NCBI GenBank assembly: GCA_018652335.1
Contig: JABICI010000115.1
Location: forward strand, 1 to 34,478
Source: Flavobacteriales bacterium
GTDB taxonomy: Bacteria > Bacteroidota > Bacteroidia > Flavobacteriales > BACL11
DNA length: 34,478 bases
Direction: 5' to 3'
Shown here: positions 7,583-16,565 of the stretch, piece by piece
Position numbering within the stretch: position 1 is the first letter of the stretch
Layout of the letters: every line of letters starts with the position of its first letter
Translations under genes and position numbers: made by a program
The notes under the pieces: model-generated
The model's database searches: none
What the model saw: the letters and a program-made list of their open reading frames with translations, nothing else
Told to the model about the DNA's origin: nothing

Positions 7583-9210
7583 TCAAAACATATTCTTTTT
7601 CCATCATACCAAGCTAAGTACTTATGCTTATAAATACTTTCAATTTCGTTTCGTTTAATTTTCATTGTTGGTGTAAGAAGTTTGTTTTCTACTGTCCATT
7701 CATCACTAACAACAATAAAATTATGTATTTTTTCATGTTTATCTAGTTTAGGATTAACTATATCTAAAGTTAAGTTTAAAGAAGACATTAAGTCCTCCTT
7801 ACTCTTTGCTTTACCTAAATGAGTTAAAACAATGATTGCAATTGGTTGAGGAAGTGCAGTACCAACAACACAAGTCTGTTCTATGTCATTATTTACCGAA
7901 AGCATCATTTCAATTGGAGATGGAGCGACATATTTCCCTTTACTAGTTTTAAATAAATCTTTTACTCTTCCAGTAATAGTTAAGAAATTACTCTTATCGA
8001 TAGAACCTTGATCACCAGTATATAGCCATCCGTCAATAATGGTGTTATTTGTTTCTTTTTTATCTTTATAATAACCAGTCATTAATGCATCGTGCTTAAT
8101 TAAAATTTCATTTTTTTCTGATAGTTTTACTTGACAAAGAGGCAATGGCTGACCTACAGAACCTACTTTAATTTTATTACTCAAGCTAACATGAGAATAG
8201 CAAGTATTTTCAGTCATAGCATAAGCCTCTTGAATTTTAATATCTAATCGAGAAAACCACTTAATTAAAGCTGATGGAGTTGGTGCTGCACCTGTAAAGA
8301 TATTAGTTGCATTTGATAAACCAAGACCTTTCTTTATCTTTTTCTTAATTAATGATGAAACGAATGGAATATTAAGTAAAAGAGTAAGTTTCCATTGTGG
8401 TAATTTTTTTAAAATTCCTTGTTGGAACTTAGACCAGATTCTTGGGACACCTAAAAAAACTGTGGGAGATGCCTCCTGAAGATTAAAAGTGAAAGTATCG
8501 AGACTCTCAGCAAAGTAAACTCTCCCTCCACTATATAAACTACCCATATTAACTAATAACCTTTCAGCAATATGACACAAAGGTAAATAAGAAAAGAAAA
8601 TACTTCCTCCTAAGTTTAAAGTATTTACAGCATTAGTAGTTGAGAATGAAAAATTATAAAATGTATGCATAACTCCTTTTGGAGCTCCTGTAGTTCCTGA
8701 AGTATAAATGATAGTAGCAAGATCTGAAGAATCTCTGATGAGATTATCTGTAATAGGTTCAACATCTTTAATTAACTCATCCCATCTTGGAAAATTCTCA
8801 GAATAAAAAGGAAAAGTTATACAATCAATATTAGAAGGAACACCTTTCTTCATCGACGAGAAATTATCAAGCTTTCCAACAAATAACAATTTAGACTCAG
8901 AATGAGTTAAAATTTTTTCTAATGTTTCAGAATTTAAATTAGGGTATATTGGTACAGATATATGACCACTCATCATAATTGCCATATCAGCCATTAGCCA
9001 ATGAGCACAATTTTTAGACAATAAGGCAATTTTACTATTTTGAGGTAAATTTAATGACTGTAGATAAGACGCCATTTTTCTAACTTCTAAGCCATAATCC
9101 TTCCAAGTCCAATTATGCCAAACATTATCAATTGGTTGAGACAAATAAATTTCATTGGGATTTTGAGATTCCCATTTGTAAAACATTTCTAGTGGAGATA
9201 GATAATTCAT
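7579..9210 (-). CDS. AMP-dependent long-chain fatty acid--CoA ligase
   Basis: An acyl-adenylate-forming enzyme (543 aa) that activates fatty acids with ATP and CoA. The family motifs are present: IIYTSGTTGAPKG (167-179), the acyl-pocket region YLPLCHIAER (208-217), FTGAAPTP (305-312), EAYAMTE (328-334), GWLYTGD (394-400), the hinge and A8 motif GRVKDLFKTSKGKYVAP (414-430), and the A10-type lysine in PTMKIKR (514-520). GKYVAP is typical of the long-chain group. It is shorter than many ~600-aa relatives, but no motif is missing. Divergent to a MarR gene, it is a likely target of that regulator. Its stop overlaps the 3' end of the converging exported-protein gene. Confidence 0.92.
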   Translation of the reverse strand: MNYLSPLEMFYKWESQNPNEIYLSQPIDNVWHNWTWKDYGLEVRKMASYLQSLNLPQNSKIALLSKNCAHWLMADMAIMMSGHISVPIYPNLNSETLEKILTHSESKLLFVGKLDNFSSMKKGVPSNIDCITFPFYSENFPRWDELIKDVEPITDNLIRDSSDLATIIYTSGTTGAPKGVMHTFYNFSFSTTNAVNTLNLGGSIFFSYLPLCHIAERLLVNMGSLYSGGRVYFAESLDTFTFNLQEASPTVFLGVPRIWSKFQQGILKKLPQWKLTLLLNIPFVSSLIKKKIKKGLGLSNATNIFTGAAPTPSALIKWFSRLDIKIQEAYAMTENTCYSHVSLSNKIKVGSVGQPLPLCQVKLSEKNEILIKHDALMTGYYKDKKETNNTIIDGWLYTGDQGSIDKSNFLTITGRVKDLFKTSKGKYVAPSPIEMMLSVNNDIEQTCVVGTALPQPIAIIVLTHLGKAKSKEDLMSSLNLTLDIVNPKLDKHEKIHNFIVVSDEWTVENKLLTPTMKIKRNEIESIYKHKYLAWYDGKRICFD

Positions 9211-9217
9211 ATAGTTA

Positions 9218-9259
9218 TTTTATAATGTCATAAAAATATAAATTTTAATCATATAAAAT
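9218..9259. promoter_or_regulatory. Paired inverted repeats between ligase and marR (candidate operator)
   Basis: Two inverted repeats with a common TTTTA/TAAAA half-site sit in the 104-base divergent gap: TTTTAT-N6-ATAAAA at 9218-9235, and ATTTTA-N6-TAAAAT at 9242-9259. Their centres are 24 bases apart. MarR-family dimers bind such 16-20 bp palindromes, often between the regulator and a divergent target. The AT-rich composition makes chance occurrence quite possible. Confidence 0.35.
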
Positions 9260-9314
9260 ATGAAAAAAAATAGATTTAGTTGGATGTGAAATTTTTGTTA
9301 TTTTAGTAAAAAAA

Positions 9315-9743
9315 ATGGAACAAGAAGATACAATTGATTATAACATTAGGAAAACTTGGTATAATATTTCAAAATTATATAATCGAACTGCAAGTGAGTA
9401 CATGGCAAGTATGGCTCTTGGTATGGTTTTATTAAATATTGATATATACGAAGGTACACCATCAACACAATTGGGTCCAAATATGGGAATGGAAGCAACA
9501 TCTTTGTCTAGATATTTAATTAAATTAGAAGAACATAAGGTAATTGAAAGAAGATCAGATCCAAATGATAAAAGAAAATCAGTTATTCATCTAACTCCAT
9601 TGGGAATAAACAGAAGAGAAATAGCAAAAAAGGTTGTAATTGATTTTAACGAGAATGTTAAATCACATTTTGAAAAAGAAGAAATGGATACTTTCTTCGC
9701 CATTCTAAAAAAAATTAACAAAATCATTGATAGCACAAAATAA
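9315..9743 (+). CDS. MarR family transcriptional regulator
   Basis: A 142-aa winged helix-turn-helix regulator, the usual MarR length. N-terminal dimerisation helix: about 8-32. DNA-recognition helix: about 59-73 (MEATSLSRYLIKLEE). Wing: 78-92, with the typical R.DPNDKRKSVIHLT motif. C-terminal dimerisation helices: about 97-140. Related Bacteroidetes genes commonly sit beside beta-oxidation and acyl-CoA ligase genes; here the divergent neighbour is a long-chain acyl-CoA ligase, so control of fatty acid use with an acyl-CoA or fatty acid effector is a reasonable inference. No beta-oxidation genes follow it in this window; the next gene is a DEAD-box helicase. The ATG at 9315 follows an A-run and has no Shine-Dalgarno sequence. 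Confidence 0.9.
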   Translation: MEQEDTIDYNIRKTWYNISKLYNRTASEYMASMALGMVLLNIDIYEGTPSTQLGPNMGMEATSLSRYLIKLEEHKVIERRSDPNDKRKSVIHLTPLGINRREIAKKVVIDFNENVKSHFEKEEMDTFFAILKKINKIIDSTK

Positions 9744-9765
9744 TCAGTTTAATACTAACTGATTA
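9741..9765 (+). terminator. Hairpin at the marR 3' end
   Basis: The stop codon of marR opens a perfect 9-bp stem, TAATCAGTT / AACTGATTA, with a 7-base loop. It is followed by AAACACTTTCCTTTTAG, a weak U-rich tail. An alternative 7-bp stem (GTTTAAT 9747-9753 with ATTAAAC 9762-9768) excludes the first. It may separate marR from the helicase gene; the poor U-tract keeps confidence low. Confidence 0.4.
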
Positions 9766-9793
9766 AACACTTTCCTTTTAGTATGTTTACATA

Positions 9794-10996
9794 ATGAATT
9801 TTACACAATTTAAATTTGGTAAAGAATTAAGAGAAGGTCTTGATATGATGGGATTTATTAAAGCAACTCCAATTCAAAAAAAAGCAATACCAATAATACA
9901 ACAAGGAGATGATTTAATTGCTTGCGCACAGACAGGAACAGGAAAAACAGCCGCATTTGTATTACCAATTTTAGATAATCTAACCAAAATAGATATTTGT
10001 AATAAAGTGAAAGCTATTATAATTGCACCAACTAGAGAGCTAGCAAAACAGATCGACATGCAAATCGAAGGATTTTCATATTTTACTAATTCTTCATCAT
10101 ACCCAGTATATGGAGGAGGTACAGGAGTTGAATTTGACAATCAAAAGCAAGCCTTAAAAAAAGGTGCCGATATAATTATTTGTACTCCAGGAAGATTACT
10201 CGCTCATTTGGATTTTGATTACTTTGACACTTCTCATGTAGATTATCTTATTTTGGATGAAGCTGACAGAATGTTAGATATGGGGTTTTATGATGACATA
10301 ATGTTAATTGCTAAACAATTACCAAAAAATAGACAAAACCTACTTTTTTCTGCAACAATGCCTCCAAAAATCAGAAAACTAGCAAATACATTATTAAAAG
10401 ATCCAAAGAGTATAAGCTTAGCAATTTCAAAACCTGCTGAAGGACTTACACAAAATGCGTATATGGTAAACGATAACCAAAAAGTAAAATTAGTAAGAGA
10501 AATATTAAAGTTAAGAGGTAAGGATCTAAGTCATGTTCTAATATTTGCTTCAAGCATTAAAAATGTAAAGGAAATTAAACAAACATTAAACAAATCTGGA
10601 ATGAGAGCAAGTGAAATGCATTCAGGATTAGATCAAATGCAAAGAGAGCAAACTATTCGAGATTTTAAAAATAAGAAAATTAGAATTTTAGTTGCTACTG
10701 ATATTTTATCAAGAGGGATTGATATTAAAGGGATTGAAATAGTAATTAACTATGAAGTTCCACATGACGCTGAGGACTATGTACACAGAATAGGAAGAAC
10801 AGCAAGAGCAGATAGAACTGGAGAAGCAATAACCCTTATAAATTCCAAACAGGTTAAAAATTTTATGGATATAGAAAGTTTAATTGGTAAAGAAGTAAAC
10901 AAATTAGTATTACCTAAAGGATTTGAAAATGCTCCTCTTTATAAAATCTTAAAAAATGGTAAAACTAAAAAGAAGTGGAGAAAATTTAAGAAATAA
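9794..10996 (+). CDS. DEAD-box ATP-dependent RNA helicase, RhlE type
   Basis: A 400-aa RNA-unwinding ATPase acting in ribosome assembly or RNA decay. Motifs in order: Q motif with TPIQ (25-28), Walker A AQTGTGKT (45-52), PTRELAKQ (79-86), TPGR (131-134), DEAD (155-158), SAT (186-188), then in the second RecA domain HSGLDQ (276-281), ATDILSRGID (301-310) and HRIGRTAR (331-338). After the core there is only a short basic tail (KTKKKWRKFKK), typical of RhlE-like proteins and suited to nonspecific RNA binding. It is likely a separate unit from marR given the hairpin between them. It is convergent with ubiD; the 59 bases between show no convincing terminator. Confidence 0.93.
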   Translation: MNFTQFKFGKELREGLDMMGFIKATPIQKKAIPIIQQGDDLIACAQTGTGKTAAFVLPILDNLTKIDICNKVKAIIIAPTRELAKQIDMQIEGFSYFTNSSSYPVYGGGTGVEFDNQKQALKKGADIIICTPGRLLAHLDFDYFDTSHVDYLILDEADRMLDMGFYDDIMLIAKQLPKNRQNLLFSATMPPKIRKLANTLLKDPKSISLAISKPAEGLTQNAYMVNDNQKVKLVREILKLRGKDLSHVLIFASSIKNVKEIKQTLNKSGMRASEMHSGLDQMQREQTIRDFKNKKIRILVATDILSRGIDIKGIEIVINYEVPHDAEDYVHRIGRTARADRTGEAITLINSKQVKNFMDIESLIGKEVNKLVLPKGFENAPLYKILKNGKTKKKWRKFKK

Positions 10997-11055
10997 AGTT
11001 AATTACTCTAGATTTTTTTGAAAAAGCAGACAGTAAAAGAAATTGTGTAGTTATG

Positions 11056-12777
11056 CTATCTTTTTAACACAGGTGCGTGATGCGGTTTAATTCTAGCATC
11101 AATAACAGGAATTGTGCATGAAAAATGTTTATTAACAATTTGAGAATTTAATCCATGCATATCATTTGCAGGATTTGATCTAGTAAAAGTAACCCACAAC
11201 CAATTTGAGAAATCTTCTGCAGTAAAAATCGCATCATCTACAATTGTAATTAGGGCAATTCCATCTAAGCTATGTGATTCTAATGAAATTACTAAATCTT
11301 CAATACTTCCATTTCCCTCAACAACTAAATTACCTGCACTAACTAATCGAGCATTAAGTATATTTTTTGAAAGAGTTAAATATGAAATATCCTTAATTAA
11401 TTTTCTTTTTACATCTCCAGCTGCTGCTAAAACTAATTTCGATCCTTTATTTAAATCATCTCCACTATAATCTAATGTATCAATAGTTGTTTTAGTTTGA
11501 AAATGCAAATCTCTTTTCCAATCAACTCTTTCAAGAAAATGTGTAAAATAGGCTTTCTCATCATTGACGTCAACTAAAGTCTCATCATCACATATAAATA
11601 AATACTTTGCTAAACTCATTTGGCCAGTACCTAAAATATGATTTGCAATAGTTAAAATTTCTTGTGGCTGCTTAACAGGATTATAAGGAGTATATCTTTC
11701 TGAACCAACAGCCAATAATAACGGATGTACTCCAGATTCATCAACTGCATTTACTGCCTTTAAACCTGGAATTTCTTTTTCAATTACATTATCAGTAATA
11801 TCATGAATAAGAGATCCAAATTGAGAATCTTCTTGTGGTGGCCTTCCAACAACAGTAAAAGGCCATATTCCATTTTTCTTAGCATATACTTTATGAACTC
11901 GCAATAAAGGAAAATCATGCTTCAAACTATAATATCCTAGATGATCACCAAAAGGCCCTTCAGGCTTTAATTCATTTGGATGCAACTCGCCACAGATTAC
12001 AAAATCAGCATCTGCTGATATTGTATAACCATCTTTTTTAGAATATCTAAATCTTTTTTTTCCTAAAACACCAGCAAAAGAAATTTCACTCATTCCTTCT
12101 GGTAGTGGCATGACAGCAGCAAAAGTATGTGCTGGAGGACCACCAATAAAAATAGATACTTTTAAAGGCCTTCCTTTTATATTGGCTTTCTTTTGATGCA
12201 CTCCAATACCTCTATGCAATTGATAATGCATACCAATTTCTTTATTTAATATATAATCATTACCAGTCAATTGGATTCTATACATACCTAGATTTGAATT
12301 TAGAATACCAGGATTATTTATATCTTCTGAATAAACTTGTGGTAAGGTAATAAATGAACCGCCATCATTTTTCCAGCATTTAATCTGAGGCAAATCATTA
12401 ATAGTAATTTCTTCAAATCCTTGAAATCTAACTTTTTTTGGTAATGCATAAATACCATTTAAGACAGCAAAAATAGTACGAGGTAAATTTTTAAAAGCAC
12501 CTATTGGGTTTGTTTTTATAGCAATTAAATCTTTCACAATCCGCAAACTATCACGAAATATATACCTACTTCTTGATAACGTACCAAAAATATTAGAAAC
12601 TGCTCTATAATTACAATTTTTAATATTCTCAAAAAGAATTGCTTTTCCTCCATTAGCAAACTCTTCAAGATGAATTGAGGCCATCTCTAATTCTGGATTT
12701 ATTTCTTCTTTAATCTTTTTAAGTTCGTTAACAGAATTTAAATCAGAAATACATGCTTTTAAAGATTTATAACCCAC
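11056..12777 (-). CDS. UbiD family (de)carboxylase
   Basis: A 573-aa member of the prenylated-FMN-dependent UbiD family. Supporting segments are SNLGMYRIQLTG (161-172) and HYQLHRGIG, which form the cofactor/substrate pocket region, IFIGGPPAHTFAA (209-221), and the catalytic-loop motif EGPFGDHLGYYS (273-284), the equivalent of EGPFGEFTGYYS in UbiD. Family members remove carboxyl groups from aromatic or alpha,beta-unsaturated acids and need UbiX for their cofactor; UbiX is not in this window. In Bacteroidetes a role in quinone synthesis is usually assumed, but menaquinone made by the classical route does not need such a step, so the substrate is uncertain. It starts 10 bases after gltA and is the last gene of that unit. 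Confidence 0.88.
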   Translation of the reverse strand: MGYKSLKACISDLNSVNELKKIKEEINPELEMASIHLEEFANGGKAILFENIKNCNYRAVSNIFGTLSRSRYIFRDSLRIVKDLIAIKTNPIGAFKNLPRTIFAVLNGIYALPKKVRFQGFEEITINDLPQIKCWKNDGGSFITLPQVYSEDINNPGILNSNLGMYRIQLTGNDYILNKEIGMHYQLHRGIGVHQKKANIKGRPLKVSIFIGGPPAHTFAAVMPLPEGMSEISFAGVLGKKRFRYSKKDGYTISADADFVICGELHPNELKPEGPFGDHLGYYSLKHDFPLLRVHKVYAKKNGIWPFTVVGRPPQEDSQFGSLIHDITDNVIEKEIPGLKAVNAVDESGVHPLLLAVGSERYTPYNPVKQPQEILTIANHILGTGQMSLAKYLFICDDETLVDVNDEKAYFTHFLERVDWKRDLHFQTKTTIDTLDYSGDDLNKGSKLVLAAAGDVKRKLIKDISYLTLSKNILNARLVSAGNLVVEGNGSIEDLVISLESHSLDGIALITIVDDAIFTAEDFSNWLWVTFTRSNPANDMHGLNSQIVNKHFSCTIPVIDARIKPHHAPVLKR

Positions 12778-12787
12778 TATTAAATAT

Positions 12788-14074
12788 TTATCTGTTTTCT
12801 AAATCAACATAAGGTCTAGCATTTTCTCCAGTATAAACTTGTCTAGGTCTACCAATTGGTTCATGATTCTCTCTCATTTCTTTCCACTGCGCAATCCAAC
12901 CTGGAAGCCTACCTAAGGCAAACATTACTGTAAACATATCTGTTGGGATTCCTAAAGCTCTGTATATTATTCCTGAATAAAAATCGACATTTGGATAAAG
13001 ATTTCTTGATTTAAAATAATCATCCTCTAAAGCTACTCTTTCTAACTTCTTTGCTATTTCAAGAACAGGATCAACTACATTTAGTTCTGTTAAAACATCA
13101 TCTGCAGCTTTTTTAATAATTGTAGCACGAGGATCAAAACTTTTATAAACTCGATGCCCAAAACCCATCAAACGAAAAGAATCGTTTTTATCTTTTGCCT
13201 TAGCTACAAATTTGTCAACATCACCACCATCTAACTTAATTTCTTCAAGCATTTCAATTACTGCTTGATTAGCACCTCCATGAAGAGGTCCCCATAGGGC
13301 TGCAATACCTGCAGAAACTGAAGCATACAAGCTTGCATGAGAGGATCCAACTACTCTTACAGTTGAAGTTGAGCAATTCTGCTCATGATCAGCATGCAAT
13401 ATTAATAGTTTATCAATAGCTTTTGCAATTACGGGACTCACTACGTAATCAGTTGTCGGTAAAGAAAACATCATCTGCATAAAATTTGCAGAATAGCTTA
13501 AATGATTTTTAGGATATACGATTGGTTGTCGCACGCGATTTTTATAACTCCAAGCTGCAAGAGTAGGTAATTTTGCTAAAGCTCTGATAATTGTTCCTTC
13601 AACTTGTTCAGAAGATCGATTAGGATCTAAAGATCTTGGATAAAAAGCAGTTAATGACGACACAAGAGAAGACAATACTCCCATAGGATGGGCCTTTGAG
13701 GGATAACCATCTAATATTGCTCTGACATCTTCATGAACTAAAGAATGTTCTGTTATATCTTTAGTAAAAGTGTCAAGTTCACTTTGGGTTGGCAATTCGC
13801 CATAAATTAATAAAAAAGAAACTTCTAAGAAAGTAGATTTTTCAGCTAATTCCTCAATTGAATATCCTCTGTATTTAAGTACTCCTTCCTCACCATTTAA
13901 AAAAGTTATAGCACTTTCACATGAACCAGTATTCTTAAATCCACGATCTAATGTTATTAGACCTGATTCTCCACGCAACTTACTAATATCTAATGCATTT
14001 TCATTTTCTGATCCAGTTACAATTGGAAGTTTGTAAATTTTACCATTATAATGTAATTCTGCTGTTTTACTCAT
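12788..14074 (-). CDS. gltA: Citrate synthase
   Basis: A type II-like citrate synthase (428 aa) condensing oxaloacetate with acetyl-CoA at the entry to the TCA cycle. The N-terminal domain found in hexameric NADH-sensitive enzymes is present (1-50), followed by YRGYSIEELAE (68-78). Catalytic residues are visible: His265 in GPLHGGANQ, His307 in GFGHRVYKSFDPRA and Asp364 in NVDFYSG. LHADHEQNCSTSTVR (226-240) is the conserved helix before the active site. It lies 27 bases after eno and 10 before ubiD, all in one direction, so it is probably part of a carA-eno-gltA-ubiD transcript. Confidence 0.97.
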   Translation of the reverse strand: MSKTAELHYNGKIYKLPIVTGSENENALDISKLRGESGLITLDRGFKNTGSCESAITFLNGEEGVLKYRGYSIEELAEKSTFLEVSFLLIYGELPTQSELDTFTKDITEHSLVHEDVRAILDGYPSKAHPMGVLSSLVSSLTAFYPRSLDPNRSSEQVEGTIIRALAKLPTLAAWSYKNRVRQPIVYPKNHLSYSANFMQMMFSLPTTDYVVSPVIAKAIDKLLILHADHEQNCSTSTVRVVGSSHASLYASVSAGIAALWGPLHGGANQAVIEMLEEIKLDGGDVDKFVAKAKDKNDSFRLMGFGHRVYKSFDPRATIIKKAADDVLTELNVVDPVLEIAKKLERVALEDDYFKSRNLYPNVDFYSGIIYRALGIPTDMFTVMFALGRLPGWIAQWKEMRENHEPIGRPRQVYTGENARPYVDLENR

Positions 14075-14101
14075 TTTAAATTTTTTAAATTATTCATGTA
14101 T

Positions 14102-15394
14102 TTATTTTTTTAGAAATTTGAAATCCTTTCCTGTGTAAATCGCCTTTTCACCAAGTTCTTCTTCAATTCTTAAAAGCTGATTATATTTAGCTATTCTATC
14201 AGATCTTGAAGCAGATCCAGTTTTGATTTGCCCACAATTAAAAGCAACTGCAAGATCAGCAATAATTGTATCTTCAGTCTCTCCAGATCTGTGACTCATA
14301 ATAGTAGTATAGCTATTATCCTTTGCAAGATTTATAGCATCAACAGTTTCACTTAAAGTACCAATCTGATTAACTTTAATCAAAATTGAATTTGCAATTT
14401 TGTTTTCTATTCCCGTTGTAAGTCGATTTACATTAGTTACAAATAAATCATCACCAACAAGCTGTACTTTATCTCCTATCTTTATTGTCAAAGCTTTCCA
14501 AGCATCCCAATCATCTTCATCTAATCCATCCTCAATTGATAAAATTGGATATTTCTTAGTCCAATCTTTCCAGTAATCAACCATTTGAAGTGGTGTAAGT
14601 TTTTCACCACTTGATTGATGAAAGTGATATAATTTCTCTTTTGAATCGTAGAATTCAGAAGCTGCTGCATCTATTGCGATATACATATCTTCACCAGGAC
14701 GATATCCAGCAGATTCAATAGATTTTAAAACTATTTCTATAGCTTGCTCATTAGATGATAAATTTGGAGCAAAACCACCTTCGTCTCCAACATTAGTAGA
14801 ATATCCATGCTTTTTAAGTTCAGCCTTTAAATGATGAAATACTTCTGTCCCCATTTGTAATGCTTGTGAGAAACAATTTGCACCAACTGGCATAACCATA
14901 AACTCTTGAAAATCAATACTATTATCAGCATGAGACCCACCATTTAATATGTTCATCATTGGAATAGGTAATTCCGTTGCTAGTTCTCCACCAATATGTT
15001 TATAAAGTGAAGTTCTTGATACTAATGAGGAAGCTTTCGAACATGCTAAAGATACAGCAAGCATTGAATTAGCACCTAATATTTTCTTTTCGCTAGTACC
15101 ATCTAAATTAATCATTTTGGTATCGATTAATCTTTGATTAGTTACATCGATTCCACATAATGCTTCATTAATTATAGTATTTACATTTTTCACAGCCTTT
15201 AAAACTCCTTTACCTAAATAAACCTTATTATCATTATCTCTTAACTCTACAGCTTCATAACGACCAGTTGAAGCTCCTGAGGGGACAGCTGCTCTTGATA
15301 TAATACCATCTGATGTATAAACCTCAGCTTCAATTGTAGGATTACCACGAGAATCTAATATTTGCCTTGAATGAATTTTAGTGATTTTACTCAT
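14102..15394 (-). CDS. eno: Enolase (phosphopyruvate hydratase)
   Basis: A 430-aa glycolytic enzyme converting 2-phosphoglycerate to phosphoenolpyruvate, with Mg2+ in the active site. Landmarks: [11 protein letters not shown] (15-25), [16 protein letters not shown] (38-53) with the mobile loop, GDEGGFAP (203-210) with the catalytic Glu205, metal ligands Asp242, Glu288 and Asp315, catalytic Lys340 in [10 protein letters not shown], and SHRSGETED (367-375). Full length with no odd residues. The first bases of eno overlap the 3' end of carA by 8, so its translation is likely coupled to carA. Confidence 0.98.
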   Translation of the reverse strand: MSKITKIHSRQILDSRGNPTIEAEVYTSDGIISRAAVPSGASTGRYEAVELRDNDNKVYLGKGVLKAVKNVNTIINEALCGIDVTNQRLIDTKMINLDGTSEKKILGANSMLAVSLACSKASSLVSRTSLYKHIGGELATELPIPMMNILNGGSHADNSIDFQEFMVMPVGANCFSQALQMGTEVFHHLKAELKKHGYSTNVGDEGGFAPNLSSNEQAIEIVLKSIESAGYRPGEDMYIAIDAAASEFYDSKEKLYHFHQSSGEKLTPLQMVDYWKDWTKKYPILSIEDGLDEDDWDAWKALTIKIGDKVQLVGDDLFVTNVNRLTTGIENKIANSILIKVNQIGTLSETVDAINLAKDNSYTTIMSHRSGETEDTIIADLAVAFNCGQIKTGSASRSDRIAKYNQLLRIEEELGEKAIYTGKDFKFLKK

Positions 15395-16496
15395 TTATTT
15401 TTTTAATATTATTAATAAAATTATCAAATAAATATCTTGAGTCATGTGGTCCTGGAGAGGATTCTGGATGATATTGAACAGAGAAACAATTATTATTTAT
15501 CAATCTAATACCTTCAACAGTATCATCATTTAAATTAATATGTGTAATCTTAATATTAGAATTTTCAAATATATCTTCTTTTGATATTCCAAATCCATGG
15601 TTTTGTGATGTAACTTCTGCTTTACCAGTCTCTAAATTCTTTACAGGATGATTAATTCCTCTGTGACCGTTATGCATTTTATAAGTTGAAATTCCTTCAG
15701 AAATTGCTATAGCTTGATGACCTAAGCAAATACCAAAGACAGCTCTTCCATCTTTTATTATTTTCTTAACTTCTGTAATCACATTTGGCATAGCAGATGG
15801 ATCACCTGGACCATTTGATAAAAAGAAACCATTTGGTTGCCACATTTTCATTTCATCATATTTGGTATTCATAGGAAAAACCTTAAGCAAACAACCTCTT
15901 TCAGTTAAACATTTTAATATGTTTTTTTTAACTCCAAGATCTAAAACAGCAATTTTAATATCTGAATTCTTATCTCCTAAAGTATATGATTTATTTGTTG
16001 AAACAGAAGATGAAAGCTCTAATCCATTCATTGAAGGAACTTTACTAAGAATATTAGAAAGCTCATTTAAATCTAATATAGATGTTGAAATTACAGCATT
16101 CATAGCTCCCTTATCTCTAATATGATGTACAACTGCTCTAGTATCAATATCAGAAATTACAATTTTGTTCTGGTTAACAAAAAATGTTTGTAAATCAGTA
16201 TCTCCTCCTTCTCTAGAAAAACCATTATTAAAATTCTTGCAGATTAATCCTGATATTTTTAAATCTAATGACTCAGATTCCTCTTTCTTTACACCATAAT
16301 TACCTATATGAGCATTGGTAGTTATCATTAATTGCCCAAAATAAGAAGGATCAGTAAATACTTCCTGATAACCAGTCATACCAGTATTAAAACACAACTC
16401 ACCAGTAGCTATTCCATCAATACCGTTAGCTTTTCCATGAAAGACAGTGCCATCTTCTAATAATAAAACTGCATTCTTTTTCTTGTTATATTTCAT
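15387..16496 (-). CDS. carA: Carbamoyl-phosphate synthase small (glutaminase) subunit
   Basis: A 369-aa glutamine amidotransferase subunit that supplies ammonia to CarB for carbamoyl phosphate, the precursor of pyrimidines and arginine. N-terminal CPSase_sm domain: about 8-140 ([24 protein letters not shown]). Class I glutaminase domain: 180-365, with nucleophile Cys257 in FGICLGHQ, the conserved QNHGF (298-302), and catalytic His343 and Glu345 in QYHPE. CarB is not in the window. It is first in a carA-eno-gltA-ubiD run following rplQ, an order I recall from other Flavobacteriia. The start is only 8 bases past the U-tract of a terminator-like hairpin, with no promoter element visible in the 69-base gap. 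Confidence 0.97.
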   Translation of the reverse strand: MKYNKKKNAVLLLEDGTVFHGKANGIDGIATGELCFNTGMTGYQEVFTDPSYFGQLMITTNAHIGNYGVKKEESESLDLKISGLICKNFNNGFSREGGDTDLQTFFVNQNKIVISDIDTRAVVHHIRDKGAMNAVISTSILDLNELSNILSKVPSMNGLELSSSVSTNKSYTLGDKNSDIKIAVLDLGVKKNILKCLTERGCLLKVFPMNTKYDEMKMWQPNGFFLSNGPGDPSAMPNVITEVKKIIKDGRAVFGICLGHQAIAISEGISTYKMHNGHRGINHPVKNLETGKAEVTSQNHGFGISKEDIFENSNIKITHINLNDDTVEGIRLINNNCFSVQYHPESSPGPHDSRYLFDNFINNIKKINE

Positions 16497-16504
16497 TTTA
16501 TTTT

Positions 16505-16533
16505 AAAAAAAAAGGTAAAGCCAAAGCCTTACC
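16505..16533 (-). terminator. Intrinsic terminator / possible attenuator between rplQ and carA
   Basis: Read on the - strand, GGTAAGGC - TTTG - GCTTTACC (16533 to 16514) forms an 8-bp stem with one G-U pair and a 4-base loop, followed directly by nine Ts (16513-16505). This is a textbook Rho-independent terminator, 32 bases after the rplQ stop and ending 8 bases before the carA ATG. It probably ends the ribosomal transcript. Because carA has little room for its own promoter, partial read-through or conditional termination is also possible. Confidence 0.8.
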
Positions 16534-16565
16534 CTTAATTAAATATTAAAAAAGAAGATTAAATA

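Noticed and set aside
10997-11055. Terminator between the converging helicase and ubiD genes
   Set aside because: A T-run is present but no stable stem precedes it on either strand.
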